A stretch of DNA of 51,188 nucleotides from Selenomonas sp. oral taxon 892 str. F0426 (GTDB lineage Bacteria > Bacillota > Negativicutes > Selenomonadales > Selenomonadaceae): assembly GCF_000468035.1 (NCBI RefSeq), contig NZ_KI260546.1:181395-232582 (forward strand), read 5' to 3'. The position numbers were made by a program, and so were the translations under genes. Shown here in pieces: positions 41,796 to 50,347 of this stretch. Each line of letters starts with the position of its first letter. Position 1 is the first letter of the stretch. A model generated the notes under the pieces. The model saw only the letters and a list, made by a program, of their open reading frames with translations, did not search any database and was not told the DNA's origin.

Positions 41796-41826
41796 CAAAA
41801 AACCGTATCGCGTTCTGCGATACGGT
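41796..41826 (-). terminator. Terminator of the tRNA-Pro/tRNA-Arg unit
   Basis: On the minus strand a perfect 10-bp stem ACCGTATCGC with its complement, a 5-base loop, then a T-run. Confidence 0.93.
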
Positions 41827-41835
41827 AAAACTCAA

Positions 41836-41912
<77 letters not shown>

Positions 41913-41914
41913 AA

Positions 41915-41991
<77 letters not shown>

Positions 41992-42001
41992 ATATCGCCC
42001 T

Positions 42002-42030
42002 ATTATAATGAGCCGGAGGGGAAAAGTCAA
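42002..42030 (-). promoter_or_regulatory. Promoter of tRNA-Pro/tRNA-Arg
   Basis: Minus-strand TTGACT (42025-42030) and TATAAT (42002-42007) with 17 bp between, filling the 40-bp gap after the NlpC/P60 gene. Confidence 0.9.
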
Positions 42031-42031
42031 C

Positions 42032-42763
42032 TTATTTCACAATATGTTTGCCGCCCAGGAAACGCGGTTTCCAGTAGTCATTCGACAGAGTATCCACACG
42101 CACGCCTTTGCTGGTAGAGGCGTGAATAAACTCACCCTTGCCGAGGTAGATTCCACAGTGAGAAGCCCCTTTCTCGTATGTCTCAAAGAAAACAAGATCA
42201 CCGGGAACAAGATCTTTTGTATTCTTCGTACGAAGTCCGAGCTTGTACTGCTCGTCTGTTGTACGTGGAATCGCAATGCCGTGCTTCTGGAACACGTACT
42301 GGAGGTAGCCGGAGCAGTCAAAACCTTTTGGTGTTGCACCACCAAATACATAAGGCGTCCCCATATAAGACTTTGCTGTTTTGATTACATCAGATACCTT
42401 GTTTACGGGGAGAATAGGCTTGCCATTCGGTGCAGGCGGGAATTTTTTTTCGGCAGTTGTGTTTGTGTCAACATCCCGCGAAGGTTTGGCAGGGATGTTT
42501 TTGAGAGCACGCCATGTGGCATTGTTGACAATGCCCGTGATCTTGATCTTGTTGTCCCGCTGGAATTCAGCGACAGCACGCTCCGTATCCTTGCCAAAGA
42601 CGCCATCTGCGTTCTTGATCTTGTAGCCTGCAGTTTGGAGAGCTTGCTGCAGTACGCGCACCTCATGCCCCTGCGATCCCTCACGCAGGGTCGGCGAGGC
42701 GAACGCTGTACTTGCAGTGAGCATGAGCGCAAGCCCTGTGCAGAGGAAGAGTCGGCGTTTCAT
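42032..42763 (-). CDS. Secreted NlpC/P60 peptidoglycan endopeptidase
   Basis: A 243-residue cell wall hydrolase. A signal peptide covers residues 1-22. A peptidoglycan-binding type 1 domain (about 26-88) shows GHEVRVLQQALQTAGY and VFGKDTERAVAEFQ. After a linker the NlpC/P60 domain (about 122-243) carries catalytic Cys150 (FDCSGY), His202 (SHCGIY) and His214 (FIHAST). It should cleave gamma-D-Glu-diaminopimelate or similar bonds in stem peptides. ATG 42763 follows AAAGGA; the longer frame has a poor leader. Confidence 0.94.
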   Translation of the reverse strand: MKRRLFLCTGLALMLTASTAFASPTLREGSQGHEVRVLQQALQTAGYKIKNADGVFGKDTERAVAEFQRDNKIKITGIVNNATWRALKNIPAKPSRDVDTNTTAEKKFPPAPNGKPILPVNKVSDVIKTAKSYMGTPYVFGGATPKGFDCSGYLQYVFQKHGIAIPRTTDEQYKLGLRTKNTKDLVPGDLVFFETYEKGASHCGIYLGKGEFIHASTSKGVRVDTLSNDYWKPRFLGGKHIVK

Positions 42764-42792
42764 GAAGCAACATCCTTTCACTATCGTATGTA

Positions 42793-43104
42793 TTATGCGT
42801 GCTGAACGTGTTCAAGACCTTGACCGAGGAGCCCCATCACGTGATCATCATCAATGGAGTATAGCACCTCCTTGCCGTCACGGCGAAATTTGACAAGGCG
42901 CGCTGTTCGAAGAACACGCAGCTGATGAGAGATTGCAGACTGGCCCATCGCAAGCCCGTCTGCGATGTCATAGACACGCAATTCCTCCGCTGCTGCAAGT
43001 AGGGATAAGATCTTAATACGTGTCGGATCGCCCAGGGTTTTGAAGAGATCAGCGAGGTGCTGTGCCGTATCCTGATCGATACATTTCAGTGGGGCGGCAG
43101 TCAT
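42793..43104 (-). CDS. ArsR/SmtB family metal-sensing repressor
   Basis: A 103-residue winged-helix repressor. LADLFKTLGDPTRIKILSLL and the recognition helix GQSAISHQLRVLRTARLV are typical. The C-terminal helix has Asp86, His88, His99 and His102 in the spacing D-x-H-x10-H-x2-H, that of the alpha-5 zinc site known from CzrA and SmtB, so zinc (or cobalt) is the likely signal. There is no CXC arsenic-type motif. ATG 43104 follows AAAGGA. No metal transporter is next to it; it lies 22 bp after ilvA. Confidence 0.9.
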   Translation of the reverse strand: MTAAPLKCIDQDTAQHLADLFKTLGDPTRIKILSLLAAAEELRVYDIADGLAMGQSAISHQLRVLRTARLVKFRRDGKEVLYSIDDDHVMGLLGQGLEHVQHA

Positions 43105-43126
43105 ATGTAAAAATCCTTTCTTTCCA

Positions 43127-44374
43127 TCAATAGATCTTATTGATCTCGAAGCCATTCGCTGCAAGAGCAGAGACAATACGATCAATATGCTCCTGTCCGT
43201 GTGCCTCGACTGTGACGGTGAGCTGCACCTTCTGGAAGCTGTCCGTCACCATCGTCTGATCATGGTCGAGGCGGATGACATTTGCATCTTGATCGGTGAG
43301 AATCTGAGCGACGGTGAGCAGCTGACCTGGTTTGTCCGGCAGCTGAACGGAGAATCGGAACACTCTGCCACGCGAGATGAGTGCCTTGGAGATAAGCGCA
43401 GATATGGTGGATATATCAATGTTGCCGCCGCTGATGAGCACGGCTACCTTCTTGTCCTTCATGCGCAGCTTGCTGAGTGCCGCGAGAGAAAGGACTCCTG
43501 CGCCTTCGGCGATGAGTTTGTGTTTCTCGATGAGAGAGAGCAGGGCACTCATGATCTCCATCTCGGAGACTGTGATGATCTCGTCGAGATAACGGCGACA
43601 GAACTCAAGGGTGAGCTTTCCTGCGGTGCGCACGGCACATCCATCGGCAACGGTGTCGGCGGAGGGGAGGGTGATCGCACGGCCGCAGGAAAGCGCCGCT
43701 TTCATACAGGCTGCATTTTCCGGCTCAACACCGATGACTTTCACCTGTGGATTGACGAGCTTCACCGCAAGTGCGATGCCGGAAGCCAGACCGCCGCCGC
43801 CGATCGGGACGAGAATGGCATCTACATCCTTTAGAGCATCAATCACTTCAAGTGCGATGGTTCCCTGTCCCACAATGACATTACGGTCATTGAATGGGTG
43901 GATGTAGACGTAGCCTTTCTCCTTTTGCAGTTCGAGGCTGTGGGCGTATGCATCATCGAATCCGTTGCCGTGGAGGATAACCGTTGCGCCGAGTGCGCGC
44001 GTTGCTTCGACCTTGAGAATCGGCGTTGTCGCCGGCATGCAGATGACAGCATTTACCCCCAGTTTCTGCGAGGCATAGGCAACTCCTTGTGCGTGATTGC
44101 CCGCAGATGCTGTGATGACGCCGCGGTCACGCTCTTCCTTAGTAAGCATGGAGATGTGATTATATGCGCCGCGCAGCTTGAATGCTCCTGTCGTTTGGAG
44201 GTTTTCAAGCTTCAGATAGGTGGCGTTGCCGGAGACATCGGAGAAAAACTCGCTGTAGATCAGCGGGGTCTTTCGGACAATGCCCTCGAGGCGTTTGGCT
44301 GCGGCATATATATCCGAAATCCCTGTGGATGCAACAGTTTCTTCATCTGACGGTACTCTTTGTTCTTCTCCCAT
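43127..44374 (-). CDS. ilvA: Threonine ammonia-lyase (threonine dehydratase) with C-terminal ACT domain
   Basis: A 415-residue PLP enzyme converting threonine to 2-oxobutanoate and ammonia. Lys66 in TTGAFKLRGAYN binds PLP, GGGGLAS near 196 holds the cofactor phosphate, and SAGNHAQGVA is also typical. A single ACT domain (about 335-415) follows. The length and single ACT domain match the roughly 400-residue clostridial form often annotated ilvA; it may be biosynthetic or catabolic. TGGAGGA precedes the ATG. Confidence 0.92.
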   Translation of the reverse strand: MGEEQRVPSDEETVASTGISDIYAAAKRLEGIVRKTPLIYSEFFSDVSGNATYLKLENLQTTGAFKLRGAYNHISMLTKEERDRGVITASAGNHAQGVAYASQKLGVNAVICMPATTPILKVEATRALGATVILHGNGFDDAYAHSLELQKEKGYVYIHPFNDRNVIVGQGTIALEVIDALKDVDAILVPIGGGGLASGIALAVKLVNPQVKVIGVEPENAACMKAALSCGRAITLPSADTVADGCAVRTAGKLTLEFCRRYLDEIITVSEMEIMSALLSLIEKHKLIAEGAGVLSLAALSKLRMKDKKVAVLISGGNIDISTISALISKALISRGRVFRFSVQLPDKPGQLLTVAQILTDQDANVIRLDHDQTMVTDSFQKVQLTVTVEAHGQEHIDRIVSALAANGFEINKIY

Positions 44375-44409
44375 GGCATATTTCCTCCATTTTACTTATA
44401 TGTAGGGTC

Positions 44410-44438
44410 AGTCTATCATTTTCGGTGAGGCGCGTCAA
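44410..44438 (-). promoter_or_regulatory. Promoter of ilvA
   Basis: Minus-strand TTGACG (44433-44438) and TAGACT (44410-44415) with 17 bp between, about 35 bp before the start. Confidence 0.8.
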
Positions 44439-44536
44439 TTTATTTTCGTTAGAGCGAATAATTGTCGGAATCAAGAAGGAATTTGACGGAGTTTCTCGAA
44501 TAAATACATCAAACAAGGCGGGATGGGAGGTGTGCG

Positions 44537-44986
44537 ATGGAAGAGCGTCCAAAGTATACACGCATTCTCGTTCCTGTGGATGGCTCATCGGAGTCGTTGT
44601 GTGCTGTCGATTTGGCGGGAGATATTGCCCGCATGATGCACGCGGCCGTATATCTTCTCTATGTTTCTCCCTTTGATAAACGGACAGACATGGGCGATGT
44701 ACGGTGGCTTCCTAAAAGTATCGTTCGATCTGCGGCAGAGGAAGCCAATGAGATCTTCGCAGCGGCAGAAGTACTCTTGCCGGAGGGCGTTGCGTGTGAT
44801 CGATTCCATCGCAGCGGAGTCCCGGCAGAGGTAATCCTGCGTTTTATCGATGAGATGGACATTGGGCTCGTCATCATTGGCGGACGCAAGCACTCCCGCA
44901 TGAGCGGCATCTTCCTTGGAAGCGTTACACAGACCGTCTTGGAGCATGCGCATTCCAGCGTCCTGATCGCAGGAAGCACAAAATAG
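44537..44986 (+). CDS. Universal stress protein, UspA family (1)
   Basis: A 149-residue cytoplasmic protein of the nucleotide-binding Usp fold. It begins with YTRILVPVDGSSESLCAVDLA and ends with VIIGGRKHSRMSGIFLGSVTQ, in which GxxxxxxGxxxGS gives the ATP-binding pattern, somewhat degenerate. GGGAGGTG precedes the ATG. It is followed 45 bp later by a second Usp gene. The stress it responds to is unknown. Confidence 0.92.
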   Translation: MEERPKYTRILVPVDGSSESLCAVDLAGDIARMMHAAVYLLYVSPFDKRTDMGDVRWLPKSIVRSAAEEANEIFAAAEVLLPEGVACDRFHRSGVPAEVILRFIDEMDIGLVIIGGRKHSRMSGIFLGSVTQTVLEHAHSSVLIAGSTK

Positions 44987-45031
44987 CTTTTATATGGTTC
45001 ATGTTCTTTAGAGAAGTAAGGAGGAACTGCC

Positions 45032-45448
45032 ATGATTAAGAATATTTTGGTCCCGGTGGATGGTTCAGAGGGCGCAGACCGCGCCATCGAGCATGCTGTG
45101 ATGCTCGCTCAGATCTGCGGAGCAAAGCTGAATTTTCTCTACATCGCGAACATCAATCAGCTCGCAATCAACGCTGTACTCTCAGATGCAATCCTGGATT
45201 CTGTGACGAAGGCGGGGAATGTGATCCTGGATCGTGCCCTTGAGATGGTGCCGGCGGGAATCGAGAAGGAGTCATTCTCGGACACTGGATCACCGGCGGT
45301 GGTTATTCTCGACTTTGCAGAGACAAACGATATTGATCTCGTTGTCATGGGGAGTCGTGGGCTCGGTGTTGTGAAAGGCGTTCTGCTTGGCAGCGTCAGC
45401 CAGTATGTCGTAGAACAGTCGAAATGCCCTGTGCTTGTCGTCAAATAA
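45032..45448 (+). CDS. Universal stress protein, UspA family (2)
   Basis: A 138-residue Usp protein with NILVPVDGSEGADRAIEHAV at the N-terminus and the canonical ATP-binding segment MGSRGLGVVKGVLLGSVSQ near the C-terminus, ending CPVLVVK. It keeps the nucleotide motif better than its neighbour. AAGGAGG precedes the ATG. Paired usp genes often form heterodimers; that is inference here. Confidence 0.94.
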   Translation: MIKNILVPVDGSEGADRAIEHAVMLAQICGAKLNFLYIANINQLAINAVLSDAILDSVTKAGNVILDRALEMVPAGIEKESFSDTGSPAVVILDFAETNDIDLVVMGSRGLGVVKGVLLGSVSQYVVEQSKCPVLVVK

Positions 45449-45475
45449 GGGGCGTACAAGAATACCATTATGGGG

Positions 45476-45511
45476 AAAGAGCTGCTGCGGAAATGCCGCT
45501 GCAGCTCTTTC
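45476..45511 (+). terminator. Terminator after the usp pair
   Basis: A 15-bp stem (45476-45490 with 45496-45510, one mismatch) ends in CTCTTT. Confidence 0.78.
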
Positions 45512-45541
45512 ATGTGTCTAGATGCAGAAAGGAAACGCACT

Positions 45542-46276
45542 ATGGATGATCGCCGCTTTGTGCGCACGGAGATGCTCCTGGGCAGTGAGGCACTGGCTCG
45601 TCTTTCTGCCTGCTCAGTGGCAGTATTCGGGATTGGCGGTGTCGGCTCATATGCTGCAGAGGCTCTTGCACGTGTTGGAGTTGGAAGGCTGACGCTCGTC
45701 GATCATGATACCATTGATGTGTCGAATATCAATCGTCAGATCCATGCTCTAAGTGAGACTGTTGGTGCCACAAAGACGAAGGTTATGGCTCGCCGCATCC
45801 GCTCGATCAACCATTTGTGTGCGGTTCATGAGATTTCCGCATTCTATCAGCCGGAGGAGGCTGAGCGCTTCTTTGCAGAGCAGTATGATTACGTTCTCGA
45901 TGCCCTAGATACTGTGACGGCAAAGATTGATCTTGTCGTACAGTGCCATCAGCGCGGCATTCCCATCATCGCGAGTATGGGCGCGGCAAACAAAATTGAT
46001 CCCGCTCTTTTTGAGGTTATGGACATCTATCGTACGAAGGGGGATCCGCTCGCGCGCGTGATGCGGAAGAAATTGAAGGAACGAGGCATCTCGCGACTCA
46101 AGGTTGTCTGCTCGCGTGAGCGGCCGCGCACACCTGTAAGCGTTGCGGAAATACCCGCACCTGGACGTAATACTATCCCCGCAAGCATTTCTTTCGTGCC
46201 GCCTGTGGTCGGAATGATCATGGCAGGCGCCGCTGTTCGTGATCTGGTTCAGATTTATCCGGAGGTATCATCATGA
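45542..46276 (+). CDS. tcdA: tRNA threonylcarbamoyladenosine dehydratase
   Basis: A 244-residue ThiF/E1-like enzyme that cyclises t6A37 of tRNA in an ATP-dependent step. The N-terminus RFVRTEMLLGSEALARL and the nucleotide-binding VFGIGGVGSYAAEALARVG (28-46) are typical, followed by DHDTIDVSNINRQIHAL and DALDTVTAKI. ATG 45542 follows AAAGGA; the upstream in-frame ATG lies in the terminator. It overlaps gpsA by 4 bp. Confidence 0.92.
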   Translation: MDDRRFVRTEMLLGSEALARLSACSVAVFGIGGVGSYAAEALARVGVGRLTLVDHDTIDVSNINRQIHALSETVGATKTKVMARRIRSINHLCAVHEISAFYQPEEAERFFAEQYDYVLDALDTVTAKIDLVVQCHQRGIPIIASMGAANKIDPALFEVMDIYRTKGDPLARVMRKKLKERGISRLKVVCSRERPRTPVSVAEIPAPGRNTIPASISFVPPVVGMIMAGAAVRDLVQIYPEVSS

Positions 46277-47253
46277 GAGTATCTGTCTTGGGCTGTGGCC
46301 GTTGGGGCACATTTCACGCATGGTATGCAAATCGTATTGGTCACGAGGTCACGCTCTGGGGACGCGCCGGTTCCGATCATCTTGCACAGCTGCGTGAAAC
46401 ACGATCGAATGAGTTCCTGTCGCTGCCAGAGAGCATTTGCCTGACAGACGATCTGATGGAGGCGGTTCAGACGGCGGAGATCGTCATTATCTCCATTCAT
46501 GCGCAGGCACTGCGCTCCTTCCTCTGCAACCTGCGGTCGCACGGGCTGGGGGAGGAACTCACGAAAAAAAGCGTGATCCTCTGTATGAAAGGACTCGAGA
46601 TCGGTACAGGGAAGCGACTCACGACTGTTGTGCATGAGGAACTAGGGGAAGCAGTGAAGCCCGTTGTCTGGGTCGGCCCCGGTCATGTCCAGGATTTCGT
46701 GCGCGGAATACCAAACTGCATGGTACTTGCGGGCGCGGATAGGGATGCACTGCATATGCTTGTCGACGCACTTGGCAGCCCCCTCATACGCTTCTACTAT
46801 GGAGAGGACCTTCTTGGAACTGAGGTTGGCGCGGCGGCAAAGAATGTTGTCGGCCTTGCTGCAGGCATGCTTGATGGGCTCGGTTACGGCAGTCTCAAGG
46901 GGGCACTGATGGCACGTGGGACACGTGAACTGGTACGTCTTGTTCGTGCGATGGGGGGGGATGGGGAGACTGTCTATGGACTCTCTCATCTCGGTGATTA
47001 TGAGGCGACTCTCTTTTCTCCTCACAGCAACAACCGTCGCTACGGTGAGGCGGTCGTGTGCGGTACAGCAGGAGGCTTTCACAAGATTGCCGAGGGGGTA
47101 TACACTGCGGAGGCACTGATGGCGCTCTCCAGGGAATACAATATCGATCTGCCGATCTCCGCGACTGTATATGAGATTGTCAGACGAGGACGTGACCCGC
47201 GAGAGCAGCTCACACAGCTCTTTCTGCGTGCAACGAAAAGTGAGAAGGAATAA
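46273..47253 (+). CDS. gpsA: Glycerol-3-phosphate dehydrogenase [NAD(P)+], divergent
   Basis: A 326-residue enzyme that supplies glycerol 3-phosphate for phospholipids. It has the cofactor loop LGCGRWGTF (6-14), VIISIHAQALRSFL, KGLEIGTGKRLT and AAKNVVGLAAGMLDGLGYG with the catalytic lysine. Several usually fixed stretches differ: GPGHVQDF where GPSHAEE is common, and GLSHLGDYEATLFS where GLAGLGDL(I/V)xT is common. It is probably a lineage variant of GpsA, though a changed substrate cannot be excluded. It is coupled to tcdA (ATGA) and 3 bp before the nudix gene. Confidence 0.88.
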   Translation: MRVSVLGCGRWGTFHAWYANRIGHEVTLWGRAGSDHLAQLRETRSNEFLSLPESICLTDDLMEAVQTAEIVIISIHAQALRSFLCNLRSHGLGEELTKKSVILCMKGLEIGTGKRLTTVVHEELGEAVKPVVWVGPGHVQDFVRGIPNCMVLAGADRDALHMLVDALGSPLIRFYYGEDLLGTEVGAAAKNVVGLAAGMLDGLGYGSLKGALMARGTRELVRLVRAMGGDGETVYGLSHLGDYEATLFSPHSNNRRYGEAVVCGTAGGFHKIAEGVYTAEALMALSREYNIDLPISATVYEIVRRGRDPREQLTQLFLRATKSEKE

Positions 47254-47256
47254 GGT

Positions 47257-47655
47257 ATGCGTGAACGGAAACATATTGATGTTGTCGCAGGCGCAATCCT
47301 TCGTGACGGCAAAGTATTTGGGGCGTGCCGCGGATACGGTGCCTATGCGGGGACGTGGGAGTTTGCGGGGGGCAAGGTTGAACCGGGGGAGACGGATGAG
47401 ATGGCGCTCATACGTGAGATCCGAGAGGAGCTGGGTGTTGAGGTCGCTGTCGAGCGATTGCTTGGCGTTGTGGATCATGACTATCCGGAGTATCATATGA
47501 ATATGAGGCTTTACATCTGTCGTCATATCTCAGGTGAACCGCAGCTCAGTGTGCACTCAGCAGGCCGTTGGATTGGCCGCGCTGATCTCTACAGCGTACC
47601 ATGGTTCGAAGCGGATATGGAGTTGATCCGTAAACTTGAGGATGACCTGTGCTGA
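47257..47655 (+). CDS. NUDIX hydrolase, MutT-like
   Basis: A 132-residue pyrophosphohydrolase with a complete Nudix box at 39-61 (GGKVEPGETDEMALI-REIREELGV, read as two parts). The N-terminal IDVVAGAILRDGKVFGACRG and a C-terminal DxxLIRKLEDD helix match MutT/8-oxo-dGTP diphosphatases, so cleaning the nucleotide pool is likely. It closes the tcdA-gpsA operon. Confidence 0.9.
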   Translation: MRERKHIDVVAGAILRDGKVFGACRGYGAYAGTWEFAGGKVEPGETDEMALIREIREELGVEVAVERLLGVVDHDYPEYHMNMRLYICRHISGEPQLSVHSAGRWIGRADLYSVPWFEADMELIRKLEDDLC

Positions 47656-47657
47656 CG

Positions 47658-47687
47658 TTGACAAATCTGCCGCAGAGATGCTATAAT
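47658..47687 (+). promoter_or_regulatory. Promoter of tRNA-Leu
   Basis: TTGACA (47658-47663) and TATAAT (47682-47687), both perfect, with 18 bp between; 19 bp before the tRNA. Confidence 0.9.
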
Positions 47688-47706
47688 ACGTAACGAATTT
47701 GCCTAT

Positions 47707-47793
47707 GCCGAAGTGGCGGAATTGGCAGACGCAGCAGACTCAAAATCTGCCGTTGGCAACAACGTGCCGGTTCGACCCCGGCCTTCGGCACCA
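47707..47793 (+). tRNA. tRNA-Leu (anticodon CAA)
   Basis: An 87-base class II tRNA with a long variable arm: acceptor GCCGAAG/CTTCGGC, anticodon stem GCAGA/TCTGC with loop CTCAAAA, T-loop GTTCGACCC and encoded CCA. Confidence 0.97.
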
Positions 47794-47824
47794 TAGTAGA
47801 TTATGCCAGATAATGGCATCTTTT

Positions 47825-47859
47825 CCCTAAGAGTGAATGCGAACTCTTAGGGATTTTTT
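47825..47859 (+). terminator. Terminator after tRNA-Leu
   Basis: A perfect 10-bp stem (47825-47834 with 47843-47852), 8-base loop and T-run. A smaller TGCCA/TGGCA hairpin precedes it. Confidence 0.93.
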
Positions 47860-47909
47860 GACAACATCCGGGATTTTTTGTACGACAGCAGTTATTGTCT
47901 CTGGACGCC

Positions 47910-47938
47910 TTGACACGGCACGCAGAAGCGCGTATATT
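47910..47938 (+). promoter_or_regulatory. Promoter of the IMP dehydrogenase gene
   Basis: TTGACA (47910-47915) and TATATT (47933-47938) are 17 bp apart, 41 bp before the start. Confidence 0.88.
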
Positions 47939-47979
47939 AGACAGAAAAATTTTGAACGGCACAGAAAGGAAGGATTCAA

Positions 47980-49485
47980 TTGGCGCATTATTATAGCGAG
48001 CCATCGCACACATTTGGGGAGTATTTGCTTATCCCGGGCTACTCATCAGCTGAGTGTTTCCCCGCGAATGTTTCGCTTCGTACCCCGCTCGTTAAGTTTC
48101 GTCGTAATGAGGAGCCATCTCTTACGATGAATATACCGTTGACATCAGCAATCATGCAGGCTGTTTCAAATGATACGATGGCAATTGCTCTAGCCAAGCA
48201 GGGCGGTATTTCCTTCATCTATGGATCGCAGACCATTGAGGCAGAGGCGGCAATGGTCTCCCGCGTGAAGAACTATAAATCTGGATTTGTCAGCAGCGAT
48301 TCCAACATCAGCCCGGATACTACGCTTGGCGGTGTGCTTGACCTCCTTGCAAAGACGGGACATTCCACGATGGCGGTTACAGAGGATGGCTCAGCCAATG
48401 GAAAACTCGTCGGTATTGTGACGAGTCGTGACTATCGCGTTTCTCGGATGTCGCTCGACACGAAAGTCGGAACCTTCATGACGCCGTTTGAAAAGCTCAT
48501 ATGGGCGGATGCGGATTCGACTACGCTCACGCAGGCAAATGATCTCATCTGGGAACGCAAGCTGAATATGCTGCCGTTGATCGACAAGAATCAGCGCCTT
48601 CGCTATATGGTGTTCCGCAAGGACTATACCGACAACAAGGAGAACGAACTTGAGCTGACCGACGATAACAAAAGCTATATCGTTGGCGCTGGAATTAACA
48701 CACGTGACTATGCAGAGCGTGTTCCTGCACTGATCAAGGCTGGTGTCGATGTTCTCTGCATTGACTCCTCCGAGGGATTCTCTGAGTGGCAGCGCCTGAC
48801 CATCCGGCACATTCGTGAGGAGTATGGTGACACGGTTAAGGTTGGCGCGGGGAATGTCGTCGATGGCGAGGGGTTCCGCTTCCTTGCAAATGCGGGTGCA
48901 GACTTTATCAAAGTCGGCATCGGCGGCGGTTCGATCTGCATCACGCGTGAGACCAAGGGTATTGGGCGCGGCCAGGCAACAGCTCTGATCGATGTGTGTG
49001 CCGAGCGCGACAAATATTTCAAGGAAACGGGCGTATACATCCCTATCTGCTCAGACGGCGGTATCGTCTACGATTATCATATGACGCTTGCACTTGCGAT
49101 GGGGGCAGACTTCCTTATGCTTGGCCGCTATTTCTCGCGCTTTGATGAGAGTCCAACGGATCGCGTTATGGTGAATGGTACGTACTACAAAGAGTACTGG
49201 GGCGAGGGGTCGAACCGTGCGCGCAACTGGCAGCGCTATGATCTCGGCGGCAGCAAGAAGCTGTCCTTTGAGGAGGGCGTCGATTCCTACGTTCCGTACG
49301 CGGGTCCGCTCAAAGAGAACGTCGAGACAACCCTCTCCAAGATCCGCTCGACCATGTGCAACTGCGGCGCACTTAGCCTTCCCGAGTTCCGCGACAAGGC
49401 GAAACTCACACTCGTCTCCTCGACCAGCATCGTCGAGGGCGGCGCGCACGATGTCATTCTGCGCGACAAGCTCGGACGGGATTAA
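47980..49485 (+). CDS. guaB: IMP dehydrogenase family protein with CBS domains
   Basis: A 501-residue TIM-barrel enzyme of the IMPDH/GMP reductase family; IMPDH oxidises IMP to XMP in guanine nucleotide synthesis. The loop [10 protein letters not shown] contains the catalytic cysteine (Cys320). A Bateman (CBS) insert at about 95-220 shows [20 protein letters not shown] and GIVTSRDY. Also present are [20 protein letters not shown] and [12 protein letters not shown]. The flap region GIGRGQATA differs from the usual bacterial GVPQ(I/V)TA form, so this belongs to a divergent IMPDH branch. The start is TTG 47980 behind AAAGGAAGGA. Monocistronic, with its own promoter and terminator. Confidence 0.87.
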   Translation: MAHYYSEPSHTFGEYLLIPGYSSAECFPANVSLRTPLVKFRRNEEPSLTMNIPLTSAIMQAVSNDTMAIALAKQGGISFIYGSQTIEAEAAMVSRVKNYKSGFVSSDSNISPDTTLGGVLDLLAKTGHSTMAVTEDGSANGKLVGIVTSRDYRVSRMSLDTKVGTFMTPFEKLIWADADSTTLTQANDLIWERKLNMLPLIDKNQRLRYMVFRKDYTDNKENELELTDDNKSYIVGAGINTRDYAERVPALIKAGVDVLCIDSSEGFSEWQRLTIRHIREEYGDTVKVGAGNVVDGEGFRFLANAGADFIKVGIGGGSICITRETKGIGRGQATALIDVCAERDKYFKETGVYIPICSDGGIVYDYHMTLALAMGADFLMLGRYFSRFDESPTDRVMVNGTYYKEYWGEGSNRARNWQRYDLGGSKKLSFEEGVDSYVPYAGPLKENVETTLSKIRSTMCNCGALSLPEFRDKAKLTLVSSTSIVEGGAHDVILRDKLGRD

Positions 49486-49500
49486 CACTGAAAATAAATT

Positions 49501-49544
49501 GAGCCGGACGGCGAAGAGTGTATCTTCATCGTCCGGCTCTTTTG
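49501..49544 (+). terminator. Terminator after the IMP dehydrogenase gene
   Basis: A perfect 10-bp stem (49501-49510 with 49530-49539), extended inward by GAAGA/TCTTC, then TTTT. Confidence 0.9.
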
Positions 49545-49549
49545 ATGGG

Positions 49550-50329
49550 TTACTGTGCCATAAATGCGCGGTAGGTGTGCTCCATCTCCTTGCGCGTCTT
49601 GCTTGCCGGCCAAAGCTCGCCGAGTGCACCCTCGCGCATTCCGGCAGCGAGGTGGTTGTAGAGGTTCGGATTGTCTGCCCCGAGGCGCTCGATGAGTTCT
49701 TTGACGGTTTGGCGTGTGGTATTGCCGTTGTGCGGGCAGGGCGAAGGAAGCGGCGTGAAGCCGTGATATGCGACGGCATCGACAATTTCCTGCTCGCGGA
49801 AGTAGACGAGGGGACGGATAACCGTGATATCGGTCTTGTCTAGATAGGTTTTTGGACGAAATGTGTTCAGCTGTCCAGAGTAAAACAGGCTCATGAGAAA
49901 CGTCTCTACCGCATCGTCGTGATGGTGCGCGTAGGCGACCTTATTCATTTTGTGTTCGACTGCATAGCGGTTGACTGCGCCGCGCCGGAAGAATGCGCAT
50001 GTAAAACATGGACTTTTATCGTTCTGCTCCGCAATCGCACCCGCAATATCGACATCAACCACCTCGTAGGGGACATTAAGCTGTTTGCAGAATGTCGCAA
50101 TCGCATTGGTGTCAAAGGGATCGTCAAACTGGGGATTGACAGTGAATGCCGCGATAGTGAAATCTTTCTTCAACCGCTCGCGCAGGATGGCAAGTGCATA
50201 GGTGAGAAAGATGCTGTCCTTGCCTCCGGAGACGCCAATGAGGATACGGTCGCCGTTGTCGATGAGTTCGAACTCCACGACGGCACGCATGAGTTTGCTG
50301 AAATAGGTCTGCGGGATGTTGATGTTCAT
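49550..50329 (-). CDS. ttcA: TtcA/TilS-superfamily tRNA-thiolating ATPase (TtcA-like)
   Basis: A 259-residue PP-loop enzyme. SGGKDS (34-39) binds ATP. The cysteine pair CFTC (108 and 111) plus a third cysteine in PSPCPHN (198) match TtcA, where they hold an iron-sulfur cluster and activate sulfur. AHHHDDAVETFLMSLFYSG is also typical. In the named family the product is 2-thiocytidine at tRNA position 32; in Gram-positive relatives the target is less certain. It follows thiN by 18 bp. Confidence 0.87.
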   Translation of the reverse strand: MNINIPQTYFSKLMRAVVEFELIDNGDRILIGVSGGKDSIFLTYALAILRERLKKDFTIAAFTVNPQFDDPFDTNAIATFCKQLNVPYEVVDVDIAGAIAEQNDKSPCFTCAFFRRGAVNRYAVEHKMNKVAYAHHHDDAVETFLMSLFYSGQLNTFRPKTYLDKTDITVIRPLVYFREQEIVDAVAYHGFTPLPSPCPHNGNTTRQTVKELIERLGADNPNLYNHLAAGMREGALGELWPASKTRKEMEHTYRAFMAQ

Positions 50330-50347
50330 GAAATCAAAACGCTTCCT

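Noticed and set aside
46642-47526. 294-codon minus-strand frame opposite gpsA and the nudix gene
   Set aside because: Both plus-strand genes have clear motifs and ribosome binding sites; the antisense frame has neither.
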